From Bacteroides luhongzhouii (GTDB taxonomy: Bacteria; Bacteroidota; Bacteroidia; Bacteroidales; Bacteroidaceae): DNA of 64,000 bases. The DNA lies in assembly GCF_009193295.2 (NCBI RefSeq), contig NZ_CP059973.1, positions 2,666,001-2,730,000 on the forward strand. Direction: 5' to 3'. Below are positions 1 through 10,194 of this stretch, in pieces. Position 1 is the stretch's first letter; the number at the start of each line of letters is the position of its first letter. Below the pieces are notes generated by a model. It was not told the origin of the DNA. It searched no databases and was given only the letters and a program-made list of their open reading frames with translations. The translations under genes were made by a program, and so were the position numbers.

Positions 1-26
1 ATGAATGTATATTGTTTATGGAATTT

Positions 27-99
27 AGGCACGGATTACGCAGATTTTACGTTTTTTTAGAATTACGCACTCTATAAAGCAACAGCGTAATCCGTGCCT
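27..99. repeat. Palindromic GGATTAC-type element, left copy
   Basis: Two 15-base arms (27-41 and 85-99) are perfect inverted complements, beginning AGGCACGGATTACGC, with a 43-base spacer. The element lies just past the stop of the minus-strand GH2 gene (113), so it could act as its transcription terminator. A related element with the same GGATTAC core occurs at 16751-16823, which points to a dispersed repeat family rather than a chance hairpin. Its role as a terminator is inference. Confidence 0.75.
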
Positions 100-112
100 G
101 ATAATTTCCCAT

Positions 113-2989
113 TTAGTTAATTTTCGGTTTGAGCTCGTCCGGCGAATCTTTGGTATAAGATTTTACGTCTCCTGCCACTTTGGTGAACAATGCCTGAATC
201 AGCTCCGGAGATATATTCTCTGCCGGACGGAAAGCGTCTGAATTCATATAATCCAGGATTGCCTTGTGCATCTGGCGAGCAACGATTCGTTTTTCCGGTT
301 GAGAAGTGATATCCATGCTGGTCATCATCAGTTTACCGTTCAATACGTTTGCTTCAAACAACATTCCGATTTTCCGGCTGATGAACCAAGTGTCGATGCT
401 TTGAACGGTTGGCTGGAATTCTGCCGGGAAGTCGGTAAATTGCATCACCTGGGCTTTATTCAATAATTCCCACCATTGCAGGTTACTATGAAATTCCGTA
501 GGAAATTCACGGAAAAGAGGATGATATTCATTCAGGAAAATACCAGTTGTGTGCGGCGGGCGCATCTTGAACCAGGAAGTATTCCAGAATACCGGGGTAA
601 AGTACTGTTTGACTTCTTTTCCGTATTGTGTTTTGCCGGCTGCCGTAATCAAGACATTTCCCCCTTCTTTCAGTACGGAAATGGCTTTTTCATCCAGTGT
701 GTCGGTTGTATATACATTTCCCTGTGTCAGTTCCACTTGTGCAGGATATACCCAGAAATCCCAGTCATTGACGGCATCACTGCCTTCAATACACACTTCC
801 AGGTTTAGTTTCTGCGGAGTATTGATCCCGTTCAGGTTCATATCCACACTGCCTAGTGCACAAAGGTTTCCAATAGGAATCGTTTGTGTGCCGACAATTC
901 CTTTGGCATATACCTTTCCGAACTTGTCTTTGATGGTATAGCTAGTTTTTGCTCCTTGCAAAGGGGCTGCACCAAAGTGGGAAACTTCGATGTCGGCATG
1001 GAATGTTTCATCATTGGCATATACAAACTTCGGAATACGGGCTAAGGGGACGGTCGGACTGCAAAAACGTCTGAATTGTTCTGCATTGATATATCCTTTT
1101 TCTTCAAAAAACACATCCAATACACCAACCAATGCCGTTCCCTGACCCGAATAATCGTTGAGAGCTAGCAATTGGAAACCTGCATAATCGGGGGTGCGCA
1201 ATGTCTTTTCAATCTCATGTTTATAGCAAAGTGCCTGCAATTTGCCCGAAGCCATCATAAAATCATAACTTTGGCTTCCCATGTGGTTATCATTTAGAAT
1301 ATCCCTGAAAATCTCAAAGTTCTTCGCCTTGTTGACTCCGGTATATTTGCGGATTTCGTTGAAGTTCGGGAATACGCACCATTGACCTGTTTCGTGTGAT
1401 ACATACGGTTGTTTTACGGTGTCTATCCTTGCACGATAATCTGATTCGCTTTCCGGTTGTGCACCTGTCCAACTCAAACCGCGTGCTCCGGCTTTCACAT
1501 GAAATTCATTGTGAGGTTGCCACTGCCAGCTGTTTCCTACGGAAGCTCCCGTGTATACACGACGCGGATCTGTCGCTTTCCAATAATCGACAAACTTGCT
1601 CACCCATGCTACCCAGCGTCCGGAAGGTTCATTACCACAAGCCAGCATACAGTAAGATGCATAATTTCCGTATTCTTTGGTCAGGGCAATTGTTTCATCC
1701 ATCAGATATTTGTCAATTGGCTGGCCGTTACCAAGTCTTGGTCCGTGATTCGGCCAACTCGGACCTTCCGGTTGGAGATAGAAACCGACCAGATCGGCTG
1801 CGATAAAAGCTGCTTCCGGCGGGCAGAAAGAATGGAAGCGCATATGATTCAAACCATAGTTGCGGCAAATGCGGAACACTCGTTCCCAAGAAGCTACATC
1901 CATCGGAGCATAACCGGTCAATGGGAAGTCACAGTTTTCCACTGTGCCGCGAAGCATTGTTTTGCGACCATTGACGTAGAACCATTTTCCTTCTATTTTG
2001 AAATCGCGCATTCCAAATTGTACCTGTTTGATGTCGGTCTGTTTACCGTTGGTCAGTCTTGCTGTCAGTTTATACAGTGCAGGATTGAACTCATCCCACG
2101 TGAGGAAATCTTTTCCCATGGGAAGTTCCATCTCTATCGAATTGTCTCCCGGATGGATATTGAAGCTTTGCTGAACAGGAGCTACTTTGTGTTGAGTATC
2201 CGTATTGAAACTTTCGGCAGAAAGTGTAATATCTCCTTTGGTGGAAGAGGCAGACTGTATGTTCATGCGTACCAATGCTTTCTGATTGCTTAAATCAGGG
2301 TATATCTGAATGTCTTCAAAATGAACTTTGGGAGTGGCCTGTAATTCAATTCGTCCTACAATTCCATTCCAGTTACCTTGGGTCTGGTCGGTGATGCTGT
2401 GAGAGTCGGGACCTACATTGATTTCTTTGATACGGTTGTCGATGCGGATAGTCATCAGGCAGGTTTTGCCGGGAGTAACAGCCGAAGTCAGATCATACAC
2501 ATGAGGGACACAAAGACTGTTCTGCATACCGAGTTCCTGTTGATTGACCCATACAGTTGTTTCGATGTGCGGGCGTTCCAGGAAAAGAGTGATTCTTTCT
2601 CCTTTCCAGTTGGAAGGTATTGTAACTTTCTTTTGATACCAGGCTACCCCTACAAAATGTTTGTCGGGAGTCAGGAAAAAGGGAAGTTTCACTTGTCCTT
2701 CTATTCTGTATTTCTCCATGTATGGATTGAAATAGTAAGAGCTGTCATACAAGCTTCCGGTCCACCGGGTGCGGGCGGTTACTTCATCTCCTTTCAGCTT
2801 TTCGGGCATGGAGCCGGGGAGATTAATCTGATCATCAAGGCTTTTTTTGAACCATTGTTCCTTGGTGCCGATATCTTCCCGGTCTATCTGGAAATTCCAT
2901 TTGCCGGATAAACTGAAAGAATGATTTTGCCCCGCTACGGTCAGTATAGAGGCAAATACGATGGCAATACTTACTAAAAGTTGTTTCAT
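113..2989 (-). CDS. GH2 family glycoside hydrolase (beta-galactosidase-like), secreted
   Basis: This 958-residue protein has an N-terminal signal peptide ending near VAGQ, a jelly-roll sugar-binding domain, an immunoglobulin-like beta-sandwich and a TIM barrel, the usual GH2 order. The family acid/base sits in ACGNE (E454) and the likely nucleophile is E533 in SHETGQW, so the active site looks intact. A C-terminal region of about 250 residues extends beyond the barrel. GH2 enzymes in pectin loci usually remove beta-galactose or related sugars from side chains; the exact substrate cannot be read from sequence. The gene is divergent from the GH43 gene at 3235 and has its own promoter at 3039-3083. 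The start is the ATG at 2989, directly before a good signal peptide. Confidence 0.88.
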   Translation of the reverse strand: MKQLLVSIAIVFASILTVAGQNHSFSLSGKWNFQIDREDIGTKEQWFKKSLDDQINLPGSMPEKLKGDEVTARTRWTGSLYDSSYYFNPYMEKYRIEGQVKLPFFLTPDKHFVGVAWYQKKVTIPSNWKGERITLFLERPHIETTVWVNQQELGMQNSLCVPHVYDLTSAVTPGKTCLMTIRIDNRIKEINVGPDSHSITDQTQGNWNGIVGRIELQATPKVHFEDIQIYPDLSNQKALVRMNIQSASSTKGDITLSAESFNTDTQHKVAPVQQSFNIHPGDNSIEMELPMGKDFLTWDEFNPALYKLTARLTNGKQTDIKQVQFGMRDFKIEGKWFYVNGRKTMLRGTVENCDFPLTGYAPMDVASWERVFRICRNYGLNHMRFHSFCPPEAAFIAADLVGFYLQPEGPSWPNHGPRLGNGQPIDKYLMDETIALTKEYGNYASYCMLACGNEPSGRWVAWVSKFVDYWKATDPRRVYTGASVGNSWQWQPHNEFHVKAGARGLSWTGAQPESESDYRARIDTVKQPYVSHETGQWCVFPNFNEIRKYTGVNKAKNFEIFRDILNDNHMGSQSYDFMMASGKLQALCYKHEIEKTLRTPDYAGFQLLALNDYSGQGTALVGVLDVFFEEKGYINAEQFRRFCSPTVPLARIPKFVYANDETFHADIEVSHFGAAPLQGAKTSYTIKDKFGKVYAKGIVGTQTIPIGNLCALGSVDMNLNGINTPQKLNLEVCIEGSDAVNDWDFWVYPAQVELTQGNVYTTDTLDEKAISVLKEGGNVLITAAGKTQYGKEVKQYFTPVFWNTSWFKMRPPHTTGIFLNEYHPLFREFPTEFHSNLQWWELLNKAQVMQFTDFPAEFQPTVQSIDTWFISRKIGMLFEANVLNGKLMMTSMDITSQPEKRIVARQMHKAILDYMNSDAFRPAENISPELIQALFTKVAGDVKSYTKDSPDELKPKIN

Positions 2990-3038
2990 GATATTATAGA
3001 ATTGATATGTTTTTCATCTCTAATTATAAAATCTGCCG

Positions 3039-3083
3039 CTAAAGTAGAGCTTTTTAAGGGTTTAGTAAATAGAAAGATGTACA
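3039..3083 (-). promoter_or_regulatory. Promoter of the GH2 gene with TGTACA operator-like site
   Basis: On the minus strand a -7 element TACTTTAG (3046-3039) follows TTTA (3069-3066) after exactly 19 bases, close to the Bacteroides consensus TTTG-N19-TAnnTTTG. A TGTACA palindrome (3083-3078) begins 37 bases upstream of the -7 element. The same spacing recurs at other promoters of the locus. Binding by the HTCS regulator is inference. Confidence 0.5.
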
Positions 3084-3145
3084 GATACATAGAATATTGT
3101 ATCAAAATGCACTTATAGGACGGATGGTGTACAAAACTACATGGA

Positions 3146-3203
3146 TTTGAAATATTGTCCATGCTCTTTATCTTTGAGGAGGTTGAGAGATACCTTATCT
3201 TTG
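3146..3203 (+). promoter_or_regulatory. Two overlapping tandem promoters for the GH43-GH42 genes
   Basis: Two textbook Bacteroides promoters overlap here. The first is TTTG (3146-3149), 19 bases, then TATCTTTG (3169-3176). The second uses the TTTG at the end of that -7 element (3173-3176) as its -33 element, then 19 bases, then TATCTTTG (3196-3203). A GTCCATGC-like site at 3158-3165 lies 36 bases before the downstream -7 element, matching the operator-like spacing elsewhere in the locus. Confidence 0.65.
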
Positions 3204-3234
3204 CGAGGTAAACTTTTTAATCTTAAAAGGAACC

Positions 3235-5253
3235 GTGAAAAAAGTAGTTGTTTGGATGGCTCTAAGTCTTTGCTCGGTAATGACAATCTTCGCCGGTGAA
3301 ACTGCTTATCTCTTTTCTTATTTCATCAATGACAGTAAAGATGGATTGCATTTAGCTTATAGTTATGATGGGTTGAACTGGATACCTTTGAATGGCGGAC
3401 GGTCTTATCTGACACCTTCTGTTGGTAAAGATAAATTAATGCGAGATCCGAGTGGCTGCCAGGCTCCGGACGGAACTTTTCACATGGTTTGGACTTCTAG
3501 TTGGACTAATCGGATTATCGGCCATGCTTCTTCCCGTGATTTGATTCATTGGAGTGAGCAACAGGCTATTCCGGTGATGATGCACGAGCCGACTGCCCAT
3601 AATTGTTGGGCACCTGAACTCTTTTATGACGAACCTTCACAAACTTACTATATCTTTTGGGCGACTACCATCCCCGGTCGTCACAAGGAAATACCTACCA
3701 GCGAAAGCGAGAAGGGATTGAATCATCGTATTTATTATGTGACAACAAAGGATTTCCGTACTTTTTCAAAGACGAAGATGTTCTTCAACCCTGATTTCAG
3801 TGTGATTGACGCTGCCATTGTGAAAGATCCGAAGGCGGAAGACTTGATAATGATAGTCAAGAATGAGAACTCCAATCCGCCGGAAAAGAATTTGCGCGTT
3901 ACGCGTACGAAGAAGATAGAAAAAGGATTCCCGACTAAAGTATCAGCGCCTATTACAGGAAAGTATTGGGCGGAAGGACCTGCTCCTCTTTTTGTCGGTG
4001 ATACGCTTTATGTTTATTTCGATAAATACCGTGACCATCGTTATGGTGCCGTTCGCTCTTTAGATCATGGCGAAACATGGGAAGACGTGTCCGATCAAGT
4101 CTCTTTCCCGAGAGGTATCCGTCATGGAACGGCGTTTGCGGTAGATACTTCCGTGGTGGAGGCATTGATAGCCAATCATACTTATAATCCTTTAATCCCC
4201 GATAATGTGGCGGATCCTTCTGTTTCTAAGTTTGGTGATACCTATTATCTCTACGGAACCACTGATTTGGAATATGGTCTTGAACGTGCCGGAACACCTG
4301 TTGTGTGGAAGTCGAAAGATTTTGTAAACTGGAGCTTTGAGGGGTCTCATATTAGTGGTTTCGACTGGTCGAAAGGATATGAATATACGAATGATAAAGG
4401 GGAAAAGAAAAAGGGATATTTCCGGTATTGGGCTCCCGGGAGAGTGATTGAACACGATGGAAAGTTTTATTTATATGTCACTTTTGTCAAACCCGGTGAT
4501 AAGATGGGGACTTATGTGCTTGTTGCAGATCGTCCGGAGGGGTCTTTCCGGTTTACCGAAGGAAAGGGGCTCTTTGCTTCTGGAGAAGAAGTCGATAGCC
4601 CGGCTATTATTAATGATATCGACGGAGAGCCTTTTATTGATGATGACAGTACGGGATATATTTTGGGGCGTCGTTGGAATGCGGCACGTCTTTCCGCTGA
4701 CCGGCTTCATTTGGATGGGGAACCGGTGACATTGAAAACAGCCCGTCAGGGATATTCAGAGGGGTCGATAATGTTTAAACGCAAAGGTATCTATTATTAT
4801 ATTTATACATTGAGCGGTCATCAGAATTATGCAAATGCATACATGATGAGCCGCGAATCTCCTCTTACAGGTTTTGCAAAACCGGAGGGCAACGATATCT
4901 TTTTATTTTCTTCTCCCGAAAATCAAGTGTGGGGACCGGGACATGGCAATGTGTTCTACGATGAAGGAACGGATGAGTATATCTTTCTTTATCTTGAATA
5001 TGGAGATGGTGGAACCACCCGGCAGGTATATGCTAACCGGAGTCAGTTTTACTTTACCCGCCCTACTGAAGGACATACGTGGTGGTTAGAGAAATCGATG
5101 GATGGAAAAAACTGGCGGACATGTGCGGAACAAGCTAAAGTAGAAGTTCGCTCCCCACATTTGGCGAAGAAGATAGGCGAGGCCCGTTATCTTCGTCTTC
5201 ATATCCGCAGGGGAGATGCTGGATTATGGGAATGGAAAATCTATGAGAAATAA
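3235..5253 (+). CDS. Tandem five-bladed propeller glycosidase (GH43-like), secreted
   Basis: The 672-residue protein has a signal peptide and two consecutive five-bladed beta-propeller modules, followed by a short C-terminal beta-sandwich (about 590-672). The second module (about 315-570) has the complete GH43 triad: D327 in VADPS, D454 in EVDSPA and E509 in YSEGS. The first module (about 25-310) has matching candidates, D71 in RDPS and E247 in WAEGP, but is more divergent. GH43 enzymes remove arabinose or galactose from pectic side chains. Translation starts at GTG (3235), which gives a good signal peptide and follows an AAAAGGAA ribosome-binding stretch. GH42 follows after 75 bases, so the two are probably co-transcribed. 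Confidence 0.87.
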   Translation: MKKVVVWMALSLCSVMTIFAGETAYLFSYFINDSKDGLHLAYSYDGLNWIPLNGGRSYLTPSVGKDKLMRDPSGCQAPDGTFHMVWTSSWTNRIIGHASSRDLIHWSEQQAIPVMMHEPTAHNCWAPELFYDEPSQTYYIFWATTIPGRHKEIPTSESEKGLNHRIYYVTTKDFRTFSKTKMFFNPDFSVIDAAIVKDPKAEDLIMIVKNENSNPPEKNLRVTRTKKIEKGFPTKVSAPITGKYWAEGPAPLFVGDTLYVYFDKYRDHRYGAVRSLDHGETWEDVSDQVSFPRGIRHGTAFAVDTSVVEALIANHTYNPLIPDNVADPSVSKFGDTYYLYGTTDLEYGLERAGTPVVWKSKDFVNWSFEGSHISGFDWSKGYEYTNDKGEKKKGYFRYWAPGRVIEHDGKFYLYVTFVKPGDKMGTYVLVADRPEGSFRFTEGKGLFASGEEVDSPAIINDIDGEPFIDDDSTGYILGRRWNAARLSADRLHLDGEPVTLKTARQGYSEGSIMFKRKGIYYYIYTLSGHQNYANAYMMSRESPLTGFAKPEGNDIFLFSSPENQVWGPGHGNVFYDEGTDEYIFLYLEYGDGGTTRQVYANRSQFYFTRPTEGHTWWLEKSMDGKNWRTCAEQAKVEVRSPHLAKKIGEARYLRLHIRRGDAGLWEWKIYEK

Positions 5254-5328
5254 TAATTTTCAGGCCCGGATTCTCTATTTATAAATTAATATTGAACTAA
5301 TAATCACACTGATAATCTCATCGAATTT

Positions 5329-7419
5329 ATGAAGTATATGATAAAAAGTAAAATGTTGGCAGCTTTTTGTGCCGCCTGCCTGCTGACCCTTTCAACCACA
5401 GCACAAACCTCTTCTTGGTTTAATGACAAAGATCTGACACTGACAGGCGTCTACTATTATCCTGAACACTGGGATGAAAGCCAGTGGGAACGTGACTTCA
5501 AGAAAATGCATGACTTGGGATTTGAATTTACTCATTTTGCCGAGTTTGCCTGGGCACAATTGGAGCCGGAAGAAGGGCGTTATGATTTTGCCTGGCTCGA
5601 CAGAGCGGTAGCTTTAGCTGCTAAATATGATTTGAAAGTGATAATGTGTACGTCTACTGCTACTCCTCCAGTGTGGATGAGCCGGAAATATCCTGAAATT
5701 CTATTGAAGAATGAAGATGGAACGGTACTTGATCACGGAGCCCGTCAACATGCTTCATTTGCTTCTCCTCTTTATAGGGAGTTATCTTATAAGATGATTG
5801 AAAAACTGGCGCAGCACTATGGTAACGATCCTCGTGTTATCGGATGGCAACTTGATAACGAGCCTGCCGTACAGTTTGACTATAATCCGAAAGCGGAACT
5901 TGCCTTTCGTGATTTCCTTCGAGGCAAATATAATAATAACATCCAATCTTTAAATGATGCATGGGGAACTGCTTTTTGGAGTGAGGCTTATTCTTCTTTT
6001 GATGAAATAACGCTTCCCAAGCGTGTACAGATGTTTATGAACCATCATCAGATTTTGGATTATCGTCGTTTTGCAGCAACGCAAACCAATGATTTTCTGA
6101 ATGAGCAATGCTTGTTAATCAAGAAATATGCGAAGAACCAATGGGTAACGACCAATTATATACCGAACTACGATGAAGGACATATTGGTGGTAGTCCTGC
6201 GTTGGATTTCCAAAGCTATACTCGTTACATGGTATATGGAGATAATGAGGGAATTGGTCGTCGGGGCTATCGTGTGGGTAATCCATTGCGTATTGTCTGG
6301 GCGAATGATTTTTTCCGTCCGATACAGGGAACGTATGGTGTAATGGAACTGCAACCAGGACAAGTGAACTGGGGCAGTATCAATCCCCAGCCTCTTCCGG
6401 GAGCTGTCCGTCTATGGATGTGGAGTGTATTTGCCGGTGGAAGTGATTTTATCTGTACTTACCGCTATCGCCAACCGCTCTATGGTACAGAACAGTATCA
6501 TTATGGAATAGTGGGAACAGATGGAGTGACTGTTACCCCCGGTGGAAAAGAGTATGAAACTTTTATAAAAGAGATTCGTGAACTTCGTAAGCATTATGCT
6601 CCCCGTGAAGCGAAGCCTGCTGATTACCTTGCACGTCGTACTGCTATTCTTTTCAACCATGAAAACTTCTGGAGCATTGAGCGACAGAAACAAAATCGTA
6701 CATGGGATACTTTTGCACATATTGAAAAGTATTATCGTACCTTAAAATCATTCGGAGCACCCGTCGATTTTATTTCAGAAGCCAAGAACTTATCCAATTA
6801 TCCGGTCGTCATTGCGCCGGCTTATCAATTAGCTGATAAAGAACTGGTGGACAAATGGAGTTCTTATGTGAAGAATGGCGGAAACCTCATTCTGACTTGT
6901 CGTACGGCACAGAAGGATCGTTATGGTCGTCTTCCGGAGATTCCTTTTGGTTCTATGATTACTCCGCTGACCGGAAATGAAATGAATTTTTATGATTTGC
7001 TTCTTCCCGAAGATCCCGGTACTGTTGTTATGAACGGAAAAGAGTATGCCTGGAATACATGGGGAGAGATTCTGAATCCTCCGGCAGATGCTCAAATATG
7101 GGCTACTTATAAAAAAGAATTCTATGAAGGAAGTCCGGCCGTGACTTTCCGCAAACTGGGGAAAGGTACGATTACTTATGTTGGAGTGGACAGCCACAAC
7201 GGAGCATTGGAAAAAGATATATTGAAAAAACTATATGCACTGCTGAATATACCGGTAATGGATTTGCCTTATGGCGTGACAATGGAATACCGGAATGGCT
7301 TGGGAATTGTTTTGAACTATTCAGACCAGCCCTATGCCTTCAACTTGCCGAAAGGAGCCAAAGCATTGATTGGAACTACAGAGATTCCTACAGCGGGTGT
7401 ATTGGTGTTTTCAATGTGA
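5329..7419 (+). CDS. GH42 beta-galactosidase, secreted
   Basis: This 696-residue protein starts with a signal peptide (cleavage near TTAQ) and has the three GH42 domains: a TIM barrel (about 35-420), a class-I amidotransferase-like trimerisation domain (about 430-630) and a small C-terminal beta domain. The N-terminal motif GVYYYPEHWDESQW is typical of the family. The acid/base is E178 in LDNEP and the nucleophile is E340 in MELQPG. It should hydrolyse terminal beta-galactose from RG-I galactan or arabinogalactan fragments, in the periplasm or at the cell surface. It follows the GH43 gene closely and the broken GH28 gene follows it, suggesting one transcription unit. Confidence 0.92.
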   Translation: MKYMIKSKMLAAFCAACLLTLSTTAQTSSWFNDKDLTLTGVYYYPEHWDESQWERDFKKMHDLGFEFTHFAEFAWAQLEPEEGRYDFAWLDRAVALAAKYDLKVIMCTSTATPPVWMSRKYPEILLKNEDGTVLDHGARQHASFASPLYRELSYKMIEKLAQHYGNDPRVIGWQLDNEPAVQFDYNPKAELAFRDFLRGKYNNNIQSLNDAWGTAFWSEAYSSFDEITLPKRVQMFMNHHQILDYRRFAATQTNDFLNEQCLLIKKYAKNQWVTTNYIPNYDEGHIGGSPALDFQSYTRYMVYGDNEGIGRRGYRVGNPLRIVWANDFFRPIQGTYGVMELQPGQVNWGSINPQPLPGAVRLWMWSVFAGGSDFICTYRYRQPLYGTEQYHYGIVGTDGVTVTPGGKEYETFIKEIRELRKHYAPREAKPADYLARRTAILFNHENFWSIERQKQNRTWDTFAHIEKYYRTLKSFGAPVDFISEAKNLSNYPVVIAPAYQLADKELVDKWSSYVKNGGNLILTCRTAQKDRYGRLPEIPFGSMITPLTGNEMNFYDLLLPEDPGTVVMNGKEYAWNTWGEILNPPADAQIWATYKKEFYEGSPAVTFRKLGKGTITYVGVDSHNGALEKDILKKLYALLNIPVMDLPYGVTMEYRNGLGIVLNYSDQPYAFNLPKGAKALIGTTEIPTAGVLVFSM

Positions 7420-7481
7420 CCGACTATAAACTAATATTCTTATCTTTAATGTGTTTGAAGAATTAAAAATATGATACTGTA

Positions 7482-8852
7482 ATGAAGACTTACTTACTGA
7501 AACCGATGGTAGTTGTCTGCCTTTGCTTATTGACAGCTTCCCTTACTTTTGCCGCTGATAATTATAAAATGGTAAAGGTGAAAGCTCCTTTCCCTTAAAG
7601 TATTTATCTATCCGGACAAAGACTTTCTGATTACAGATTACAGAGCAAAAACCGGAGGTGAAGTAAACAATACAAAAGCGATTGCTGCCGCTATTGAAGC
7701 GTGTCATAAATCTGGAGGCGGACGTGTTGTTGTTCCGGCAGGTATATGGTTGACTGGACCGATTTATTTTAAAAGTAATGTGAATCTTTATTTGGAGGAG
7801 AATGCAATTCTGAATTTTACGGATAATCCTTCTGATTATCTTCCGGCAGTGATGACTTCATGGGAAGGTTTGTAATGTTATAATTATTCTCCGTTACTCT
7901 ATGCTTTTGAATGTGAGAATGTGGCAATTACAGGTAAAGGGACTCTTCAGCTGAAGATGGACATCTGGAAAGTGTGGTTCAAACGTCCTCAACCTCATTT
8001 GGAAGCATTGAAAGAGTTATATACGAAAGCTTCGACCGATGTTCCTGTTATTGAACGTCAAATGGCAGTAGGTGAGAACCACCTTCGTCCGCACTTGATT
8101 CATTTCAATCGCTGCAAGAATGTTTTATTGGAGGGGTTTAAGGTTCGTGAAAGTCCGTTTTGGACCATTCACCTCTATATGTGTGATGGAGGACTGGTGT
8201 GTAATCTGAATGTAAAAGCGCATGGACATAATAATGACGGTATTGATTTCGAAATGAGCCGTAACTTTCTAGTGGAAGATTGTTCTTTCGATCAGGGGGA
8301 TGATGCGGTAGTGATTAAAGCCGGACGTAATCAGGATGCCTGGCGGTTGAATACTCCTTGTGAGAACATTGTTATCCGTAATTGTCAGATTCTTAAAGGG
8401 CATACTTTGCTTGGCATCGGAAGTGAAATCTCGGGAGGAATACGAATATCTATATGCACGATTGTACAGCTCCTAACTCTGTATTACGTCTTTTCTTTGT
8501 AAAAACCAATCATCGTAGAGGTGGGGTTATAGAAAATGTTTATATGGAGAATGTACAGGCAGGAACGGCTCAACGTGTACTTGAAATAGATACCAAAGTG
8601 TTATACCAATGGAAAGACCTGGTACCTACTTATGAAGAACGGATTACCCGGATTGACGGTATTTATATGGATAAAGTCACTTGTGAGTCGGCAGACGCTA
8701 TTTACGAATTAAAAGGCAACTCCAAACTTCCGGTTAAGAATGTGAAAATCAGAGATGTAAAAGTAGGAAAGGTGAAGAAGTTCGTGAAGAAAGTGATCAA
8801 TGTGGATAATGTAGTGGAACAGAATGTGACCTATGAAAGGGAGGCCAAATAA
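7482..8852 (+). pseudogene. GH28 polygalacturonase/rhamnogalacturonan hydrolase, broken by three lesions
   Basis: Joining three frames gives a full GH28 protein. The signal peptide starts at 7482, but a frameshift causes a stop at 7596. The next frame continues with a typical beta-helix start, then meets an in-frame TAA at 7873-7875 where a glutamate would be expected before CYNYSP. Translation could resume to about 8440, where a one-base loss shifts the frame after SGGIR, and the rest reads to 8852. Catalytic motifs survive in pieces: NNDGIDF, GDDAVVIKAG, GHTLLGIGSE and a late RGG. The intact paralogue at 52973 is a good comparison. Three separate lesions argue for real decay, although sequencing error cannot be excluded. 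Confidence 0.85.
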
Positions 8853-8940
8853 TCATTTTCTGAAATTGGCAGAAAAAATCGTACTGTCATATTAGCATAA
8901 TTTAGTATATTAGCAGCAAAATTGAAAACTTTATTCTAAT

Positions 8941-9630
8941 ATGAAGAAATCTTGTTTTTTGCTGCTATTAGCTATTTTATGTAGCAGTATAAGTTTTGCT
9001 CAAAGTCTGAAATCTGTCTCTATTTTAGGCGACTCGTATTCAACATTTGAAGGATACCTGCAACCGGATACTAATAGTATTTGGTATTACGTCTCTCCAC
9101 GACAACAAACGGATGTGATTTCAGTAAAACAGACGTGGTGGCATAAATTCATCAAAGAGAATAATTACCGCCTCTGCGTCAATAATTCATTTTCGGGTGC
9201 AACGATTTGTAATACGGGGTATCGCAATGCGGATTACTCGGATCGCTCTTTTATAACCCGTATGGATCAACTGGGTTGCCCGGATGTGATTTTTATTTTT
9301 GGCGCAACTAATGATTGTTGGGCTGGTTCTCCGCTTGGAGAGTATCAGTATGCGGGATGGGCTAAAGATGATTTGTATAAATTCCGTCCGGCTATGGCTT
9401 ATATGCTCGAGCACATGATTGATCGCTATCCTAATGTTGAAATCTATTTTCTATTGAATTCCGGTTTAAAGGAAGAGTTTAATGAATCAGTCAGAACTAT
9501 CTGCAGTCATTATAATATTGATTGCATAGAATTGCATGACATTGACAAAAAGAGTGGTCATCCTTCAATAAAGGGAATGGAGCAGATTAGTGAACAGATT
9601 AAAGAGTTCATGGTGAAGAAGACGAAGTAA
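8941..9630 (+). CDS. SGNH/GDSL-type esterase, secreted
   Basis: This 229-residue protein has a signal peptide ending at SFAQ and a compact SGNH hydrolase fold. The catalytic serine is S32 in LGDSYS, the oxyanion-hole asparagine is in GATND, and the histidine is H207 in GHPS. Proteins of this kind deacetylate or deacylate carbohydrates, and in a pectin locus an acetylesterase role is likely but not proven. It follows the broken GH28 gene by 88 bases and is the last gene before a 560-base empty stretch and an insertion sequence remnant. Confidence 0.8.
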   Translation: MKKSCFLLLLAILCSSISFAQSLKSVSILGDSYSTFEGYLQPDTNSIWYYVSPRQQTDVISVKQTWWHKFIKENNYRLCVNNSFSGATICNTGYRNADYSDRSFITRMDQLGCPDVIFIFGATNDCWAGSPLGEYQYAGWAKDDLYKFRPAMAYMLEHMIDRYPNVEIYFLLNSGLKEEFNESVRTICSHYNIDCIELHDIDKKSGHPSIKGMEQISEQIKEFMVKKTK

Positions 9631-10194
9631 AAAAAGATCTTTAAAATATATTGCTATTTGTTGCTCTCTCTGATTAGAAAATGTAAGTAGAATTTAAATA
9701 GGTACCCTATCTTAATACCTCGAATATAACATTCTTTTCTTCTCTTTTTCATTGCTGATTCTCGAAATACCGATTTGTCTCTTTTTTAATTCATCTATCA
9801 ATAAATCAAGTTTTCGTACATTGCTTACAGACATTTATATCTGGTCTGTGAATGATGTGCTACTGCTATCCTTATCTGATGTCTGTTATTTGATAATTTT
9901 TTAGTTGGAACAATTACAATTGAAAAATTCGCCATATAGTTTTTTAGGTTTATAAATTACTGTTTTCCATACAATAAAATAGAAACAAGAAGGTCCATAT
10001 TCATTGGGCATTAATCTAATAATCACCCATAGCATGGAATATCGTGCAAAAGACGGTATTTTCCATGCATTTGTACGATTCTGCATTGCTATATCTTGAT
10101 TAAGTCGTTATGTTTGGAACACTTTTTCACAGGTAGAGCGTAAAAAGTTGCTTTTAAAAAGAGAATCTAACTTTTGTTTAACTTAATAAATATA
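9631..10194. other. Intergenic stretch with no gene found
   Basis: About 560 AT-rich bases between the SGNH esterase and the insertion sequence remnant. I see no frame with a credible protein, no strong hairpin and no RNA gene. A 61-codon open frame on the minus strand (9901-10086) has no recognisable features. The stretch may be debris from the insertion or deletion events nearby. Confidence 0.5.

Noticed and set aside
1457..2293. 278-codon open frame on the plus strand within the GH2 gene
   Set aside because: It runs antisense to a well-supported GH2 gene, has no family motifs and no promoter or ribosome-binding context; it is a shadow frame.
9901..10086. 61-codon minus-strand frame in the gap before the insertion sequence
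   Set aside because: Short, no motif, no promoter and no ribosome-binding site; could be debris but cannot be supported as a gene.
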